Part shown: piece after piece, positions 1 to 10,427 of the stretch
How the letters are laid out: every line of letters begins with the position of its first letter
Numbering within the stretch: position 1 is the first letter of the stretch
Assembly (NCBI GenBank): GCA_027596195.1
Contig: JADGJG010000463.1
Location: forward strand, 1-19,070
DNA: 19,070 bases
DNA from: Podochytrium sp. JEL0797
Taxonomy: Eukaryota; Chytridiomycota; Chytridiomycetes; Chytridiales; Chytriomycetaceae
Direction: 5' to 3'
The notes under the pieces: generated by a model
Told to the model about the DNA's origin: nothing
What the model saw: only the letters and a program-made list of their open reading frames with translations
Database searches by the model: none
Translations under genes and position numbers: made by a program

Positions 1-2
1 AC

Positions 3-949
3 AAGATTATTCGCAGCTGCATCATCCATTCCAATCGGCAGAACACCTCCAAAGACGTCGCGCAAACATTCGCAGTGGACCAATGCATGCGGCATATCTC
101 TGACGGCGGCTTTTTCTACCTGCACGACACATTCCAAAATAACCCTCGCCTCGCGTCTGAGACTCTGATTGATCGCGTCAAGACGGACATCAAGATTTCA
201 TGCTTTGCTGTCTACTTTGTCGCTGGAACCATGTCTTTCATGAAAGTTACCCGTGTCCGCAAGAACGCTCACACTTTGGACGGGGTGGTCTTCACCCTCA
301 CTGGCGAATACAAATACGGCTGCCCTGTTGTCGAGTCTTCCGGATTTGTTGCCCGCTGCAGTTTCAAACAAGCCTCATTGATCAATGTTCAGCACCTATG
401 CGACGCGGGCTGCATGATTCGCGAATGCGGCCCCGCGTATTCTGGCTTCGGGCATCGTTTCTTTCGACAGCATTCCGATAGTGCGCTTTTCTGCATCAAC
501 GTTTTCCATTTCAAGACGCGGAGACTCATTTCTTCATGCCTCCAAGGATTCGAAGCTGTGGACCAAGACGTTTTGTGCCAGGCCATCGTTGACAACTACG
601 TGAAACCGGGCTCCAGGAAAAAAAACGCACTTCAGCGGAGGGAGAACCGGATGTGGAGACGGAACCGGATGCTCCAAGGTCGCGGCGACTTGCTGGATCA
701 GCTCAATCGAAAAAGCGAACCAGGGCTGCATCTGCTGACGCCTCTGGTGAGGCTTCTGCTGAGGAAGAACCCACGAGAGTCCTTCGCTCTGCCGCCAGGC
801 GGCAACTTATTGATGATGCTGTTGCGGCTGAAGAGGTGGAAGCTGAGATGGAGGCATTGGAGCAATGTGAATTCTCGGCGTCTTCGAAAGAAGGATCAAT
901 TTATGCTCATTCCCATTCTGAATATTCCGATGATGACGTTTTAGAATAA
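3..949 (+). CDS. Partial unrecognised protein; acidic C-terminal tail reached by a -1 frame change
   Basis: The frame is open from the window edge, so the 5' end is missing. The first part (3 to about 626) uses mostly C/G-ending codons and encodes a Cys- and Phe-containing globular-looking segment, including GFFYLHDTF near residue 36 of the visible part. I do not recognise the family. At 618-625 there is a run of eight A. After it, convincing coding continues in the -1 frame (623-949): a Lys/Arg-rich then acidic Ala/Glu/Ser-rich tail ending in EYSDDDVLE and TAA. The original frame also stays open to 944 but gives a Trp/Arg/Leu-rich sequence that looks like an off-frame reading. No intron of a length usual here would join the two frames. 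So this is a sequencing indel, a disrupted gene or programmed frameshifting. The tail recurs in decayed form at 1314-1372. Confidence 0.45.
618..626 (+). other. A8C run containing a -1 slippery heptamer, A AAA AAC
   Basis: Eight A followed by C. In the upstream reading frame the last seven bases (620-626) fall exactly in the X XXY YYZ register known for -1 ribosomal frameshifting. Slippage there would lead straight into the -1 frame that codes for the acidic tail. I did not find an obvious strong pseudoknot directly downstream, and a homopolymer sequencing error would give the same picture. Confidence 0.3.
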
Positions 950-998
950 AATAATTGGAGAAAGGGAAGACAACAATTGGGCAGCAATTCTATGATCA

Positions 999-1372
999 AA
1001 AAAATTCGGTGGCCATCTTCACTCTTACATCCACGGGCTGGGAATGCTCGATCTGTCGAGCCGCGTTCGCAGGGAAGCTGTGTTTATCCAAAAGCGTCTC
1101 TACGTCAATACCAGAAGACATCGAGAGGGTTTGACAATCACATCCCACCAATCACAAACCCTGTCAGGCAAATTCAACGAGTTTTCACGCCGAATCCGAT
1201 CTCTCCTTCTTCAACGACAACACCAGCGGGAACGTGATGAAGAAATGGAACAAAAATGAGGGCTAGTTGTGTATGATTGCTGCACGAGACGCAGAATTAA
1301 GATCGAAGCAGTGAACAAGGCGCTGGAGGAATTTGAAATCTCGGAGTCGTCAGAAGAAGGTTCAATACTTTA
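999..1372 (+). pseudogene. Decayed second copy of the upstream tail (gene remnant)
   Basis: The stretch 1314-1372 translates to an ALEEFEISESSEEGSI segment. It aligns well with ALEQCEFSASSKEGSI near the end of the preceding gene, and the DNA after it (TTTTAGAATAAAA at about 1375-1386) matches the DNA around the first copy's stop (TTTTAGAATAAAATAA). The second copy lacks the segment that codes for AHSHSEYSDDDVLE and stops early. Upstream of it, an open stretch (about 999-1259) in another frame reads GMLDLSSRVRREAVF and onward, rich in Arg/Gln. It may be another piece of the same degenerate paralogue. Broken frames suggest a tandem duplicate that has been lost. The parent family is unknown. Confidence 0.45.
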
Positions 1373-1389
1373 AATTTTAGAATAAAAAT

Positions 1390-1740
1390 GGTATTAAACT
1401 TTTGTCATGATAGTGGTGAGTCCTCCAAAAGATCCTGTAATAATTAAAAAGAAATGTTTGGAAAGAATTTTTGCCGTAAAAATGTTGGAAAACACCCAGG
1501 AGAAATATCTCGAAAGAGTTGTGATTCTTCTCCCCAGATATTCCATCCGCATTCTTGTACGAGATTTTTCTTTGAAATCTCCAAAAATTTCTCGATCTCA
1601 CAATATTTCGGCTTGAAACCATTGCACAGATTTTTGTGAATCTCTGACGACATTTACGTCCAAAAAATATCCCTTCACATTTTTTCCAACCGGGAGTGTA
1701 AATAGTTCGCAGTGAACAGAACAGCTTTCTTTTCTTCATT
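1390..1740. other. AT-rich stretch without a supported gene
   Basis: Clearly richer in A and T than its surroundings. Short frames exist on both strands (a 69-codon one starting at 1407 on plus, a 151-codon one from 1832 on minus), but their codon use does not resemble the confident genes and no family is recognisable. A good 3' splice site (pyrimidine-rich, TTCATTTCAG) ends at 1744. It is followed by a reading frame, about 1746-1929, that looks coding (SHTRTDSASNSRNINEVR and onward), so part of this stretch may be an intron or leader of the next, tentative gene. Confidence 0.3.
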
Positions 1741-2015
1741 TCAGGTTCACACACACGTACAGATTCCGCGTCCAACTCACGCAACATCAACGAGGTTCGC
1801 AAGCACCACCACATCGTGACCACGCGCGTCATCGACTCAGAAAAGAAGCCGAAACGAGAATGGCGTGTCCGAAACGAGAAACACCAGGTTGGTGATTTGG
1901 CCAGATTCTTTGCCTCCTCGTGGATCTAGCTGGAAACGCAGAAATGCGGCTGAGAAGAATCAAGAGGCCTGTGGAATCCGAGCTTCTGGTTTGTATTTCA
2001 TTTTATTTGGGTGAG

Positions 2016-2808
2016 CATTGCGCGTGATTCTGATACTTCGAATTTCTTTTTCGACAATGTTCTGTTTCAAAACGCGGTGCTCTCGACCACGCCGATGTTG
2101 CAAAACTCTTGGCCTTCTACTAACTTTTCACGTGCTTGGTAATGCAATTTTTTTGGGTTTCTCTCTCGATTCGAGTTTCTAACGCGTTCTTGTTGAATCA
2201 CGACTCGTTTTAAGCACGTTGGAGGCCAACAAGAACGACCCAGCCGATGTCACTAAACTCGTGGTACTACTTTCCGCGCGTGTGGGCCCTTGGTCGCAGC
2301 TCTTGGTTGCCTTGGCTGCAGGTCTTGGGTATTCAAAGTGGTCCGCTGCCTTCACAGGGTCTGCGTCGGGCACTTGCTTTTGGCCAGATAGTAAAAGCGA
2401 TGTGGTGAGAACGATGGGTAATGTAAAGGAGAGGAGGAGCGAAAAAACCTTACGTATAATTTCTGCGTGGCCTCAGGTGACTCGAATGATACGGTGACAA
2501 TAGCGGCGGCAGCGACGACTTTCAGTGGCAGTCGAGACAACACCACCATTCGCCACATGATAGAAGATCGCGCTGATAGGAAAGTGCGCGCGACAGATCT
2601 GACTAGGTTGGCACCCTTCGGACTCTGTTTGCGGGATGCGGGGAATTCACCAATCCCCTTCAATTTGGTGAACTCCAACAGGATCGTCATCGTGACGCTC
2701 CCCGAAGGAAACACCTCGTTGGCACTTGAACGCGACCAAGTGCATGTGGGTAGACGCAAAATTGGCGTCGGGCTCGACTTCCTCACGGCCATGAGAAGTC
2801 ATGAATGA
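2016..2808 (+). CDS. Tentative multi-exon gene, unrecognised protein
   Basis: Three segments can be joined by GT-AG introns in consistent phase: 2016-2138, 2215-2390 and 2477-2808 (introns of 76 and 86 nt, typical for this window), ending in TGA. The joined protein reads with normal composition: a central hydrophobic segment around LLVALAAGLGYSKWSAAF, then a polar C-terminal part ending FLTAMRSHE. A further exon may lie at 1746-1929, but I could not find a phase-consistent junction to it, so no start codon is proposed. I do not recognise the family. The opposite strand also has long open frames over 2352-2901, so the coding strand is not certain. Transcript evidence would be needed to settle exon limits. 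Confidence 0.33.
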
Positions 2809-3095
2809 AGCATGAATATAGCACATTTGGCAATCCTTCATTCTCTCGTTGGTATAAAAACACCTTACATTTTCCAAGGTATTATCACGAATACATTGCA
2901 TTTAAAAATAATGTTCGGTGTACAGTACAAATTCACGCATCCTCGTTGTGCAAGTGGTGCCCATGAATATCATTTCGCGGAATTGAGAGCATCTGGTCAT
3001 CGAAAGGGTCCTTCTGAAAATCAGCCACCACCATTCCCGGCCATCCCGACACAAAACAACCCCTTCCCACGACCAAGCACCCTGGAATGGAAAAG

Positions 3096-3102
3096 TATAA
3101 AA
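3096..3102 (+). promoter_or_regulatory. TATA box of the HPLL-repeat gene
   Basis: TATAAAA lies 70 bp upstream of the ATG at 3172, followed by a pyrimidine-rich then A/C-rich leader. Together with the strong C-ending codon preference of the gene it suggests high expression. A second TATAAAAA at 2853-2860 is too far away to be the obvious core element. Confidence 0.55.
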
Positions 3103-3171
3103 CGAGGGCCATTTCCTCCCATCGCCTTCTTCACTTCACTCTTGAAACCCCAAAAACCAACAACGCCAAAC

Positions 3172-4469
3172 ATGTTCTCCTCCCGCATGAACTTTGCCGA
3201 CCAAGCCGACTGGTGCGACTCTGGTGACCTCGCTACCAAGCAGAGATTGGCTGCTTCGGGTCGCTTGCCATGGGTCGCTGGCCAAGAAACTTACCCAACC
3301 GGGTATTCCCAAGGCGGAATCGCGTCGCGTGGCGAGATCGGTTCTCTCGGATACCCAAGATTCGGCGGCGCGTTCAGTCGTCAGGTAACCCCTTTTCCCC
3401 CCTTCGACCCCTGCAACTATTAATTTCCCATGCGCAGAACGTTGGTGGCTTCAACATCCAGAACCTCCTCCAGCAGCAGCAGCAACAGCAACTCTTCGAC
3501 GACTTGGAATGTTCCAACATCAGCCACAACCACCCACTCCTCGCCAATCACCCACTCCTCAACGCCGCCGCCAACCGCTTCCAACACCACCCACTATTGG
3601 ACCGTGCTTTCCCTCTCGTCGGTGCCGCCGTGAACCGCGTCCAGTCCGTCAAGGCTAATATTGTGGACGAGCTCGTGCAAGACCGTCAACGGGATGAGAT
3701 TCAGGTTGGTTTGTTGCTCCTCGACGTACTTCTGTGCATCCAAATCCGTCTGCGATAGACGGCGCTGCACCTGGGATCGTTCTCGGGTCGCTCAGACGTT
3801 TCTGGGCTTGGCCAAGTCGTACTTGGCTGGTCTGATTAAAAAAACGGCGTTCCGCCGCAGACCCCCAACCACTTCCCACTGGCTCCCACTAGGAAGTTTG
3901 ATGAACACCACCAACTACCCCCTTCCTCACTCTTCCCACTCCCCGTTCCCAACACAGGCTCACCTCATCAAGCAACTCATCCGCAAGTCCTCGACCACCC
4001 GCAACAGTCATCTCGGAACTCCTCGCCGAAGACGCCATCATGGACTACGTGACGGATTCCATGGTCAAGAACCTCCTCAACGACTCTCTCGCGAACCGCA
4101 ACGCGGACCACATCATTTTCGACTTGGCTTCGGGGAGACCTCACTTGCCTCACCCGGAACAGAAGGCCATTGCTGAGCGCGAGGTGTGTGTTTGATTCCG
4201 CGTTTAAATGCTCTAATTCCAGCTCGACTGACGCGGTTTTCCCCTTTCAAAACTCACAGAGCTTCATCAAGGACCAGATTCGTCTCAAGGGTGTCCAGCG
4301 TTTCACGGCCCCCTACGCCAACAAGAGAATCGTGACTGAACAAGCCATCGCCAACGTGTTGGACACTCTCGCCAAGGCTCAGCAAGTCGGGTACGGATCG
4401 TGCGTCACTCCCTTTGGAATCCAGTACGGCCCCACTTGTGACTCTCAGCAGCAGCAGGCGTGGTTCTGA
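3172..4469 (+). CDS. Unrecognised Gln/His-rich protein with HPLL repeats, 4 exons
   Basis: Exons 3172-3384, 3438-3704, 3958-4183 and 4260-4469 give a protein of about 304 residues. Introns (53, 253 and 76 nt) are GT-AG. Exon 1 is Gly/Ser-rich without a signal peptide. Exon 2 has a run of Gln followed by three HPLL motifs (NHPLL, NHPLL, HHPLL) and a helical-looking stretch. Exons 3-4 look alpha-helical (VISELLAEDAIMDYV; IANVLDTLAKAQQ) and end in a Gln-rich tail. I do not recognise the family. Exon 3 begins in one frame and continues in the next: removing one C from the CCC at 3998-4000 restores a smooth reading, so an indel error or true frameshift is present. Start chosen as the first ATG after the TATA box. 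It could be an abundant lineage-specific structural protein, but that is a guess. Confidence 0.7.
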
Positions 4470-5028
4470 GTGTGATTGGTGGCACCTTGTGTCGGTTCTC
4501 TTCTCTTTCTTCTCATTTTCTTGTTTGGATACTTCTTGTGTTTAATGAACATGGTTTGAACTGATTAAACAATTTTCATTCAAGCCTAAGTATTTATTTT
4601 GATTCCCTCATGCGGCCATTGCGGCTTGCGCCAGCCAACCCGCGTAACAGCTTCACATTTTCAGCACACGTTTTATCCACCATCCATTTTTTGGAGACTA
4701 AAACAACCGACAAACTCTTGGAACCAACCTCAACAAGCTTTCTATCGGAAAGAATAAAGATTTTGTGGAGATTCCATGGCCCACCCACCAGATCGAAACT
4801 GGAAGGAAAGGGTATCAGCCTCGTAATTTTTGACTTCCCGTGGTTGGTATATCTGACAACGCGAGAATCCGAAAACAACCTCTATCCCTTTTCGCACAAG
4901 ATATGAGATTTTATCCAAATTTATACCAAAGGCTTTCATTAACCTCCCCAACAGAAACGCAAACCGTCCACCCCCCTCCAAAGGAGACAACACAAAAGAA
5001 AGGAGCATAAAAAAAAAGAATAGTTTCT
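4470..5028. other. Intergenic region between convergent genes
   Basis: 559 bp between the stop of the HPLL-repeat gene and the stop of LSC1. The first about 130 bp are T-rich 3' flank of the plus gene. The rest holds only the weak minus-strand reading frame listed separately and an A-rich stretch (5006-5018) next to the LSC1 stop. No RNA gene or repeat family was recognised. Confidence 0.4.
4594..4878 (-). CDS. Possible gene fragment, unrecognised
   Basis: A 94-codon minus-strand frame without a good ATG (it opens at a TTG after a stop codon). It reads like real protein: alternating hydrophobic and charged segments such as RLIPFPSSFDLVGGPWNL and KSLSVVLVSKKWMVDKTC, and a normal amino acid balance. 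It ends in TAA. It might be the last exon of a gene (an AG at about 4858 could be a splice acceptor) or a remnant of a repeated family. No domain is recognisable. The plus-strand frame over the same bases is judged to be its shadow. Confidence 0.27.
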   Translation of the reverse strand: MFSDSRVVRYTNHGKSKITRLIPFPSSFDLVGGPWNLHKIFILSDRKLVEVGSKSLSVVLVSKKWMVDKTCAENVKLLRGLAGASRNGRMRESK

Positions 5029-6580
5029 TTAAGCCTTGTGCAATCCAGCCTCAATCATGGCCTGCAACATGTAAACTCCAAGCTTGGCAGGCGACGGGGT
5101 CACGTGCACTCCAGCAGCTTCCAACGCAATCACCTTGTCTTCAGCCTTTCCTTTTCCTCCAGAAATGATGGCTCCGGCGTGTCCCATGCGACGGCCGGGT
5201 GGGGCGGTCCTTCCGGCAATGAACGAAACAACCGGCTTGGGCACGTCTCTCGTCAAGTTGTGCTTGATGAGGTATTCGGCAGCCTCCTCTTCGGCGGATC
5301 CACCAATCTCTCCAATAAGGATGATACCTACATTCGTGAGGGGGAGGGAGAGGAGAAGGTTGAGTATCGATAGCGCAATCAAAGTAGGATTGTGCGTTTT
5401 CGATAGTTACCCTCAGTCTCGGGGTCGTTCAAGAACAAGTTCAAGGCGTCAATGAAGTTGGTTCCGTTGAAGGGGTCTCCTCCGATTCCGATACACAAGG
5501 ACTGGCCGAGGTTGACGGCGGTGGTTTGGGCGACGGCCTCGTACGTCAAAGTTCCAGATCTGGAGACAACACCTGACGAAACGAAGAGAGAGAGAGAGAA
5601 AAGATTCGGTACGATCAAAACACGATCCTAGAGACGAGAAGCGAGGGGTGCATCGCAAAAGAAAACGCACCAATCTTTCCCTTCATGTGAATGTGTCCCG
5701 GCATGATACCAATCTTGCACTCCTCAGGCTTGATGATACCGGGGCAGTTGGGTCCAATGAGACGGGTCTTGTCCTGGGCTCTGAGAACTTTCATGACCTG
5801 TTATCTCGGAATACAGTCAGCAATTCGCGAGCAATCTCAAACCAGCAAAAAGGGGAAGGCCGAATTGCACACTCGATCCAAACGTACCCGGACCATGTCC
5901 TGCTGCGGGATACCTTCGGTGATGCACACGGCGAGGGGAACCTCGGATTCAATGGCTTCGATAATGGCGGCAGCGGCGCCGGGAGGGGGAACGTAGATCA
6001 CCGAAGCATCGGCCTTCGTCTCTTGCATAGCCTGGTGGAAAGAGCAGCCACAGAGCCAATTAGTTTTTTCGATCAACAAGTGAATTACTAAGTGCCTGGA
6101 AGGCGAAATCACCTCCTTCATGGATCCGAAGACGGGGAGTCCCAAGTGCAAGGATCCGGCCTTCTTGGGGTTGATACCACCAACCATCTTGGTTCCGTAG
6201 TCGATGGCTTGCTGGGAGTGGAAGGTTCCCTGCAATTCCCGAACGGCGATTGGGGTGAGCAAAAAAACGAAGATGGTGGTGACGCGCGCGCAGAGTGCGT
6301 GATCCTGTTACCTGCTTTCCCGTAAAGCCCTGGCAGATGACCTTGGTGTTCTTGTTGATCATCATGTTCTTGAAGGTGGCATCGTAGCCCGAAAGGGGAA
6401 CGGTGTGGTGCGCACGTTTCTGGGCAGAGAGGGCTGGTGGGGAAACAGGCGGTTAGACACAGCGGGGCGGCGGGAGATCGCGATCATCGAGTGGGGATAG
6501 ACAGGTTCGCAGACAGTGCCTGATAGGACAGCCGCACGCGCGGGGGGTTGGCGCCAAAACTGACCGATTCTTGAGATCAT
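5029..6580 (-). CDS. LSC1: Succinyl-CoA ligase (ADP/GDP-forming) alpha subunit, mitochondrial
   Basis: Seven exons on the minus strand: 6580-6565, 6433-6312, 6229-6113, 6031-5888, 5797-5671, 5572-5411 and 5327-5029, all joined in phase, giving 328 residues. That is the usual length of the mitochondrial alpha subunit. The enzyme converts succinyl-CoA, ADP or GDP and phosphate to succinate, CoA and ATP or GTP in the TCA cycle, as a dimer with a beta subunit. Visible features: a short mitochondrial presequence ([15 protein letters not shown]), the CoA-binding fold ([13 protein letters not shown]), the IGPNCPGII and [15 protein letters not shown] loop, [11 protein letters not shown], and the phosphohistidine His279 in RMGHAGAI. 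The first coding exon is only 16 nt, so its start rests on the splice to exon 2, which makes the presequence. It diverges from SNF1 across 481 bp. Identity is very secure. Confidence 0.97.
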
Positions 6581-7061
6581 TTCTTGCTTGTTCTTTTCGC
6601 GAAATTTGCAACCAAGGTGCGGGAGGCCACTCCTCTCCCCCCCCCCTCTCCCTCTCTCTCTACGCTACACCTACACGAATAGTGATGTAAACCGAGGAAC
6701 GGACACTTGGCGCGGCGAACGCGGATGGCTGTTTGTTGGTTGTGGCAGCGAGTGGCCTTGCTTTGCCTGGGGCGTCCTGGCAGACTTCTGCCAGACGCCT
6801 GGCGCGGCGTCCTTGAGCCCGGCCATGCGAAGCCGCGCAGTGCTGGCGCCTCCAACGAAGGGTGTCGGTGCAGCCCGGCGCCGTGCGGCCGAGAGTTCCG
6901 CCGAGCCGCCGCCCAACGCCACAGCCAACAACGCCACGAACGCCCCGCGCCGCCAATGGCGACCCAATTCTTGATCTTATCTGAATTCCCCTCTCCTCGG
7001 CATCGCCGCTTTCTCCTGCTTCCATGACCCAATCCTGATCCCCTTTTTCCCCAGCTTCGAA
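6581..7061. promoter_or_regulatory. Shared divergent promoter region, LSC1 and SNF1
   Basis: 481 bp between the two start codons. It has a C-rich/CT-repeat tract (about 6638-6661), a GC-rich CpG-dense core (about 6700-6960) with a strong hairpin, and a pyrimidine-rich 3' splice site (CCCCCTTTTTCCCCAG) ending at 7054, just before the SNF1 ATG, which suggests an intron in the SNF1 5' leader. No TATA box is evident. Several open frames up to 165 codons exist on both strands but look like by-products of high GC content. Confidence 0.5.
6771..6799. repeat. Inverted repeat / hairpin in the LSC1-SNF1 intergenic region
   Basis: GGCGT (6771-6775) pairs with ACGCC (6795-6799) and CTGGCA (6777-6782) with TGCCAG (6789-6794), with one bulged C and a 6-nt loop. 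The stem is 11 bp and mostly G/C. It lies 263 bp upstream of the SNF1 ATG, probably in the SNF1 leader or its intron. Function unknown. Confidence 0.5.
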
Positions 7062-9236
<2,175 letters not shown>

Positions 9237-9365
9237 GGATTTTGGGTGGGGGGTGGGGTGTTTTTTGTGGTGTTGAGGGACTTGTGTGTGTTAGGTTGCG
9301 ATGGGGTATGAGGAGGAGATTTTTCGCTTTTAGTTTCTTTCTTTTCTTATCCGTCCATTTTTGTA

Positions 9366-9375
9366 AACACGTGTT
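9366..9375. promoter_or_regulatory. Palindromic CACGTG (E-box-like) upstream of CHZ1
   Basis: AACACGTGTT is a perfect 10-bp palindrome containing the bHLH core CACGTG, 113 bp before the CHZ1 ATG. The position fits an upstream activating site, but a single site can arise by chance. Confidence 0.25.
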
Positions 9376-9487
9376 AAAGGATTCGGTTTGTTGGGGGGTA
9401 CGTTTTGGAATGCTTGGGTCGCACGCAGCCCATGCGAGGACGGGAAGGAAAAAAGTGACGAACGAAAAAAACAAACAAAAATCCGGA

Positions 9488-10301
9488 ATGGGTGAAGGCG
9501 ACGACAAGCGAGCCAAACTGGCGGCCCTCGCGGCCCAACGCAAGAGTGCTGAGAGGTATGCAGAGGAGCCATCTTCCCGTTATTTTGTCCCAACTTCTCC
9601 TTACCCCGTCCCCATCTCCCGTCCGTTGCTGTCTCCCCCCCTTGCACCCTATGCCGTTTTTTGAAACGAAAAGCTCACATGCACACATTTAGCGCCAAAA
9701 ACCCCAGTGGAAGCTCTGCCCCTTCTTCCGCATCCGCCGTGTCGTCGAAGCCCAAATCCGAAAAGGACATTAACCGCAAGGAGCAGGACTACGAGCGTCG
9801 ATTGGCGGCCGAGACGCGCGGCAAAAATCTGGACGAATACGACAAGGAGGATGGGTTCTTGGCTGGGTCTGATGAAGACGAGGAAGAGGAGGAAGAGGAG
9901 GAGGATAGTGAAGAGGACAGCGAGGATGAGAAGCCCAAAAAGAAGGGGAGCTCGTCGAAGGACAAGAAGCGGAGACGCGAGGATGACAAGAAGAGTAGTA
10001 AGAAGGATAAGAAGAAGAAGAGAAGTGGGGATTCGGATTCGGAGGAGGATGACAGTGGGGATGGTGCGTGTTCATTTTTTTTCCTTTGCGTGTGTGTGTG
10101 TTGCGTAGTCTGTTGGCCTCTCTTCCCTCCTTTCCTCTTACTCTCTTTGAATGCCACTCGTTACTCACACCCGTTACGTTTCCAGACGACTCGGGCGAAG
10201 AACTCGACACGGCCAACATTATCACTTCGTCCCGCCGCACGAGAGGCAAGAAGATTGACTTTACGCAGTTTGGGATGGACAAGCCGGAGGACGAGTTGTA
10301 A
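9488..10301 (+). CDS. CHZ1: CHZ1-type histone H2A.Z-H2B chaperone
   Basis: Three exons (9488-9555, 9693-10063, 10186-10301) encode 184 residues. The family binds H2A.Z-H2B dimers in the nucleus and hands them to the SWR1 remodeller. The C-terminal CHZ motif is clear at about 153-174: LDTANIITSSRRTRGKKIDF. Before it lie an acidic run (about 83-102, eight consecutive Glu among Asp/Ser) and a Lys/Arg/Ser-rich stretch. Residues 70-86 (DEYDKEDGFLAGSDEDE) resemble the aromatic-in-acid (DEF/Y-like) motifs other chaperones use to cap H2B, an inference from sequence only. The ATG is the first after the 251-bp gap behind SNF1. Introns are 137 and 122 nt. Low complexity makes the middle part uninformative for homology, so the call rests on the CHZ motif. 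Confidence 0.85.
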
Positions 10302-10373
10302 AGAGTCTGTCTTATTCTAGCAAAAGGGATTACTTCGCCAATGTGCTTTCTTGCGTTTTTGGAGTTCAAAGAG

Positions 10374-10379
10374 AATAAA
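10374..10379 (+). terminator. Poly(A) signal AATAAA of CHZ1
   Basis: Canonical AATAAA 73 nt after the CHZ1 stop codon, within the 126-bp gap between convergent genes. Confidence 0.6.
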
Positions 10380-10404
10380 AAGTTTGGCGTCCGTTCAGCG
10401 TCCG

Positions 10405-10410
10405 TTTATT
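10405..10410 (-). terminator. Poly(A) signal AATAAA of the GRASP gene
   Basis: AATAAA on the minus strand begins 18 nt after the GRASP stop codon. With the CHZ1 signal at 10374-10379 it implies that the two 3' ends overlap. Confidence 0.6.
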
Positions 10411-10427
10411 GTTTTCTCCAAAAATGG

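Noticed and set aside
618..626. Retroelement gag-pol frameshift site
   Set aside because: No reverse transcriptase, integrase, protease or terminal repeats are visible nearby; only the heptamer matches.
2352..2792. 146-codon minus-strand frame, start near 2792
   Set aside because: Composition (Ser/Arg/Leu/Pro-rich) looks off-frame; a better minus-strand frame (2901-2647) and a plus-strand splice model both compete. Kept only as an alternative to the tentative plus gene.
3705..3957. Intron 2 of the HPLL-repeat gene as host of a snoRNA or extra exon
   Set aside because: It is the longest intron there, but I found no properly ordered C/D boxes or H/ACA pattern, and no internal exon with good splice sites repairs the frame.
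9770..10369. 199-codon minus-strand frame opposite CHZ1
   Set aside because: It is the mirror of an acidic/basic low-complexity coding region (Ser/Pro/His-rich shadow) and spans two CHZ1 introns.
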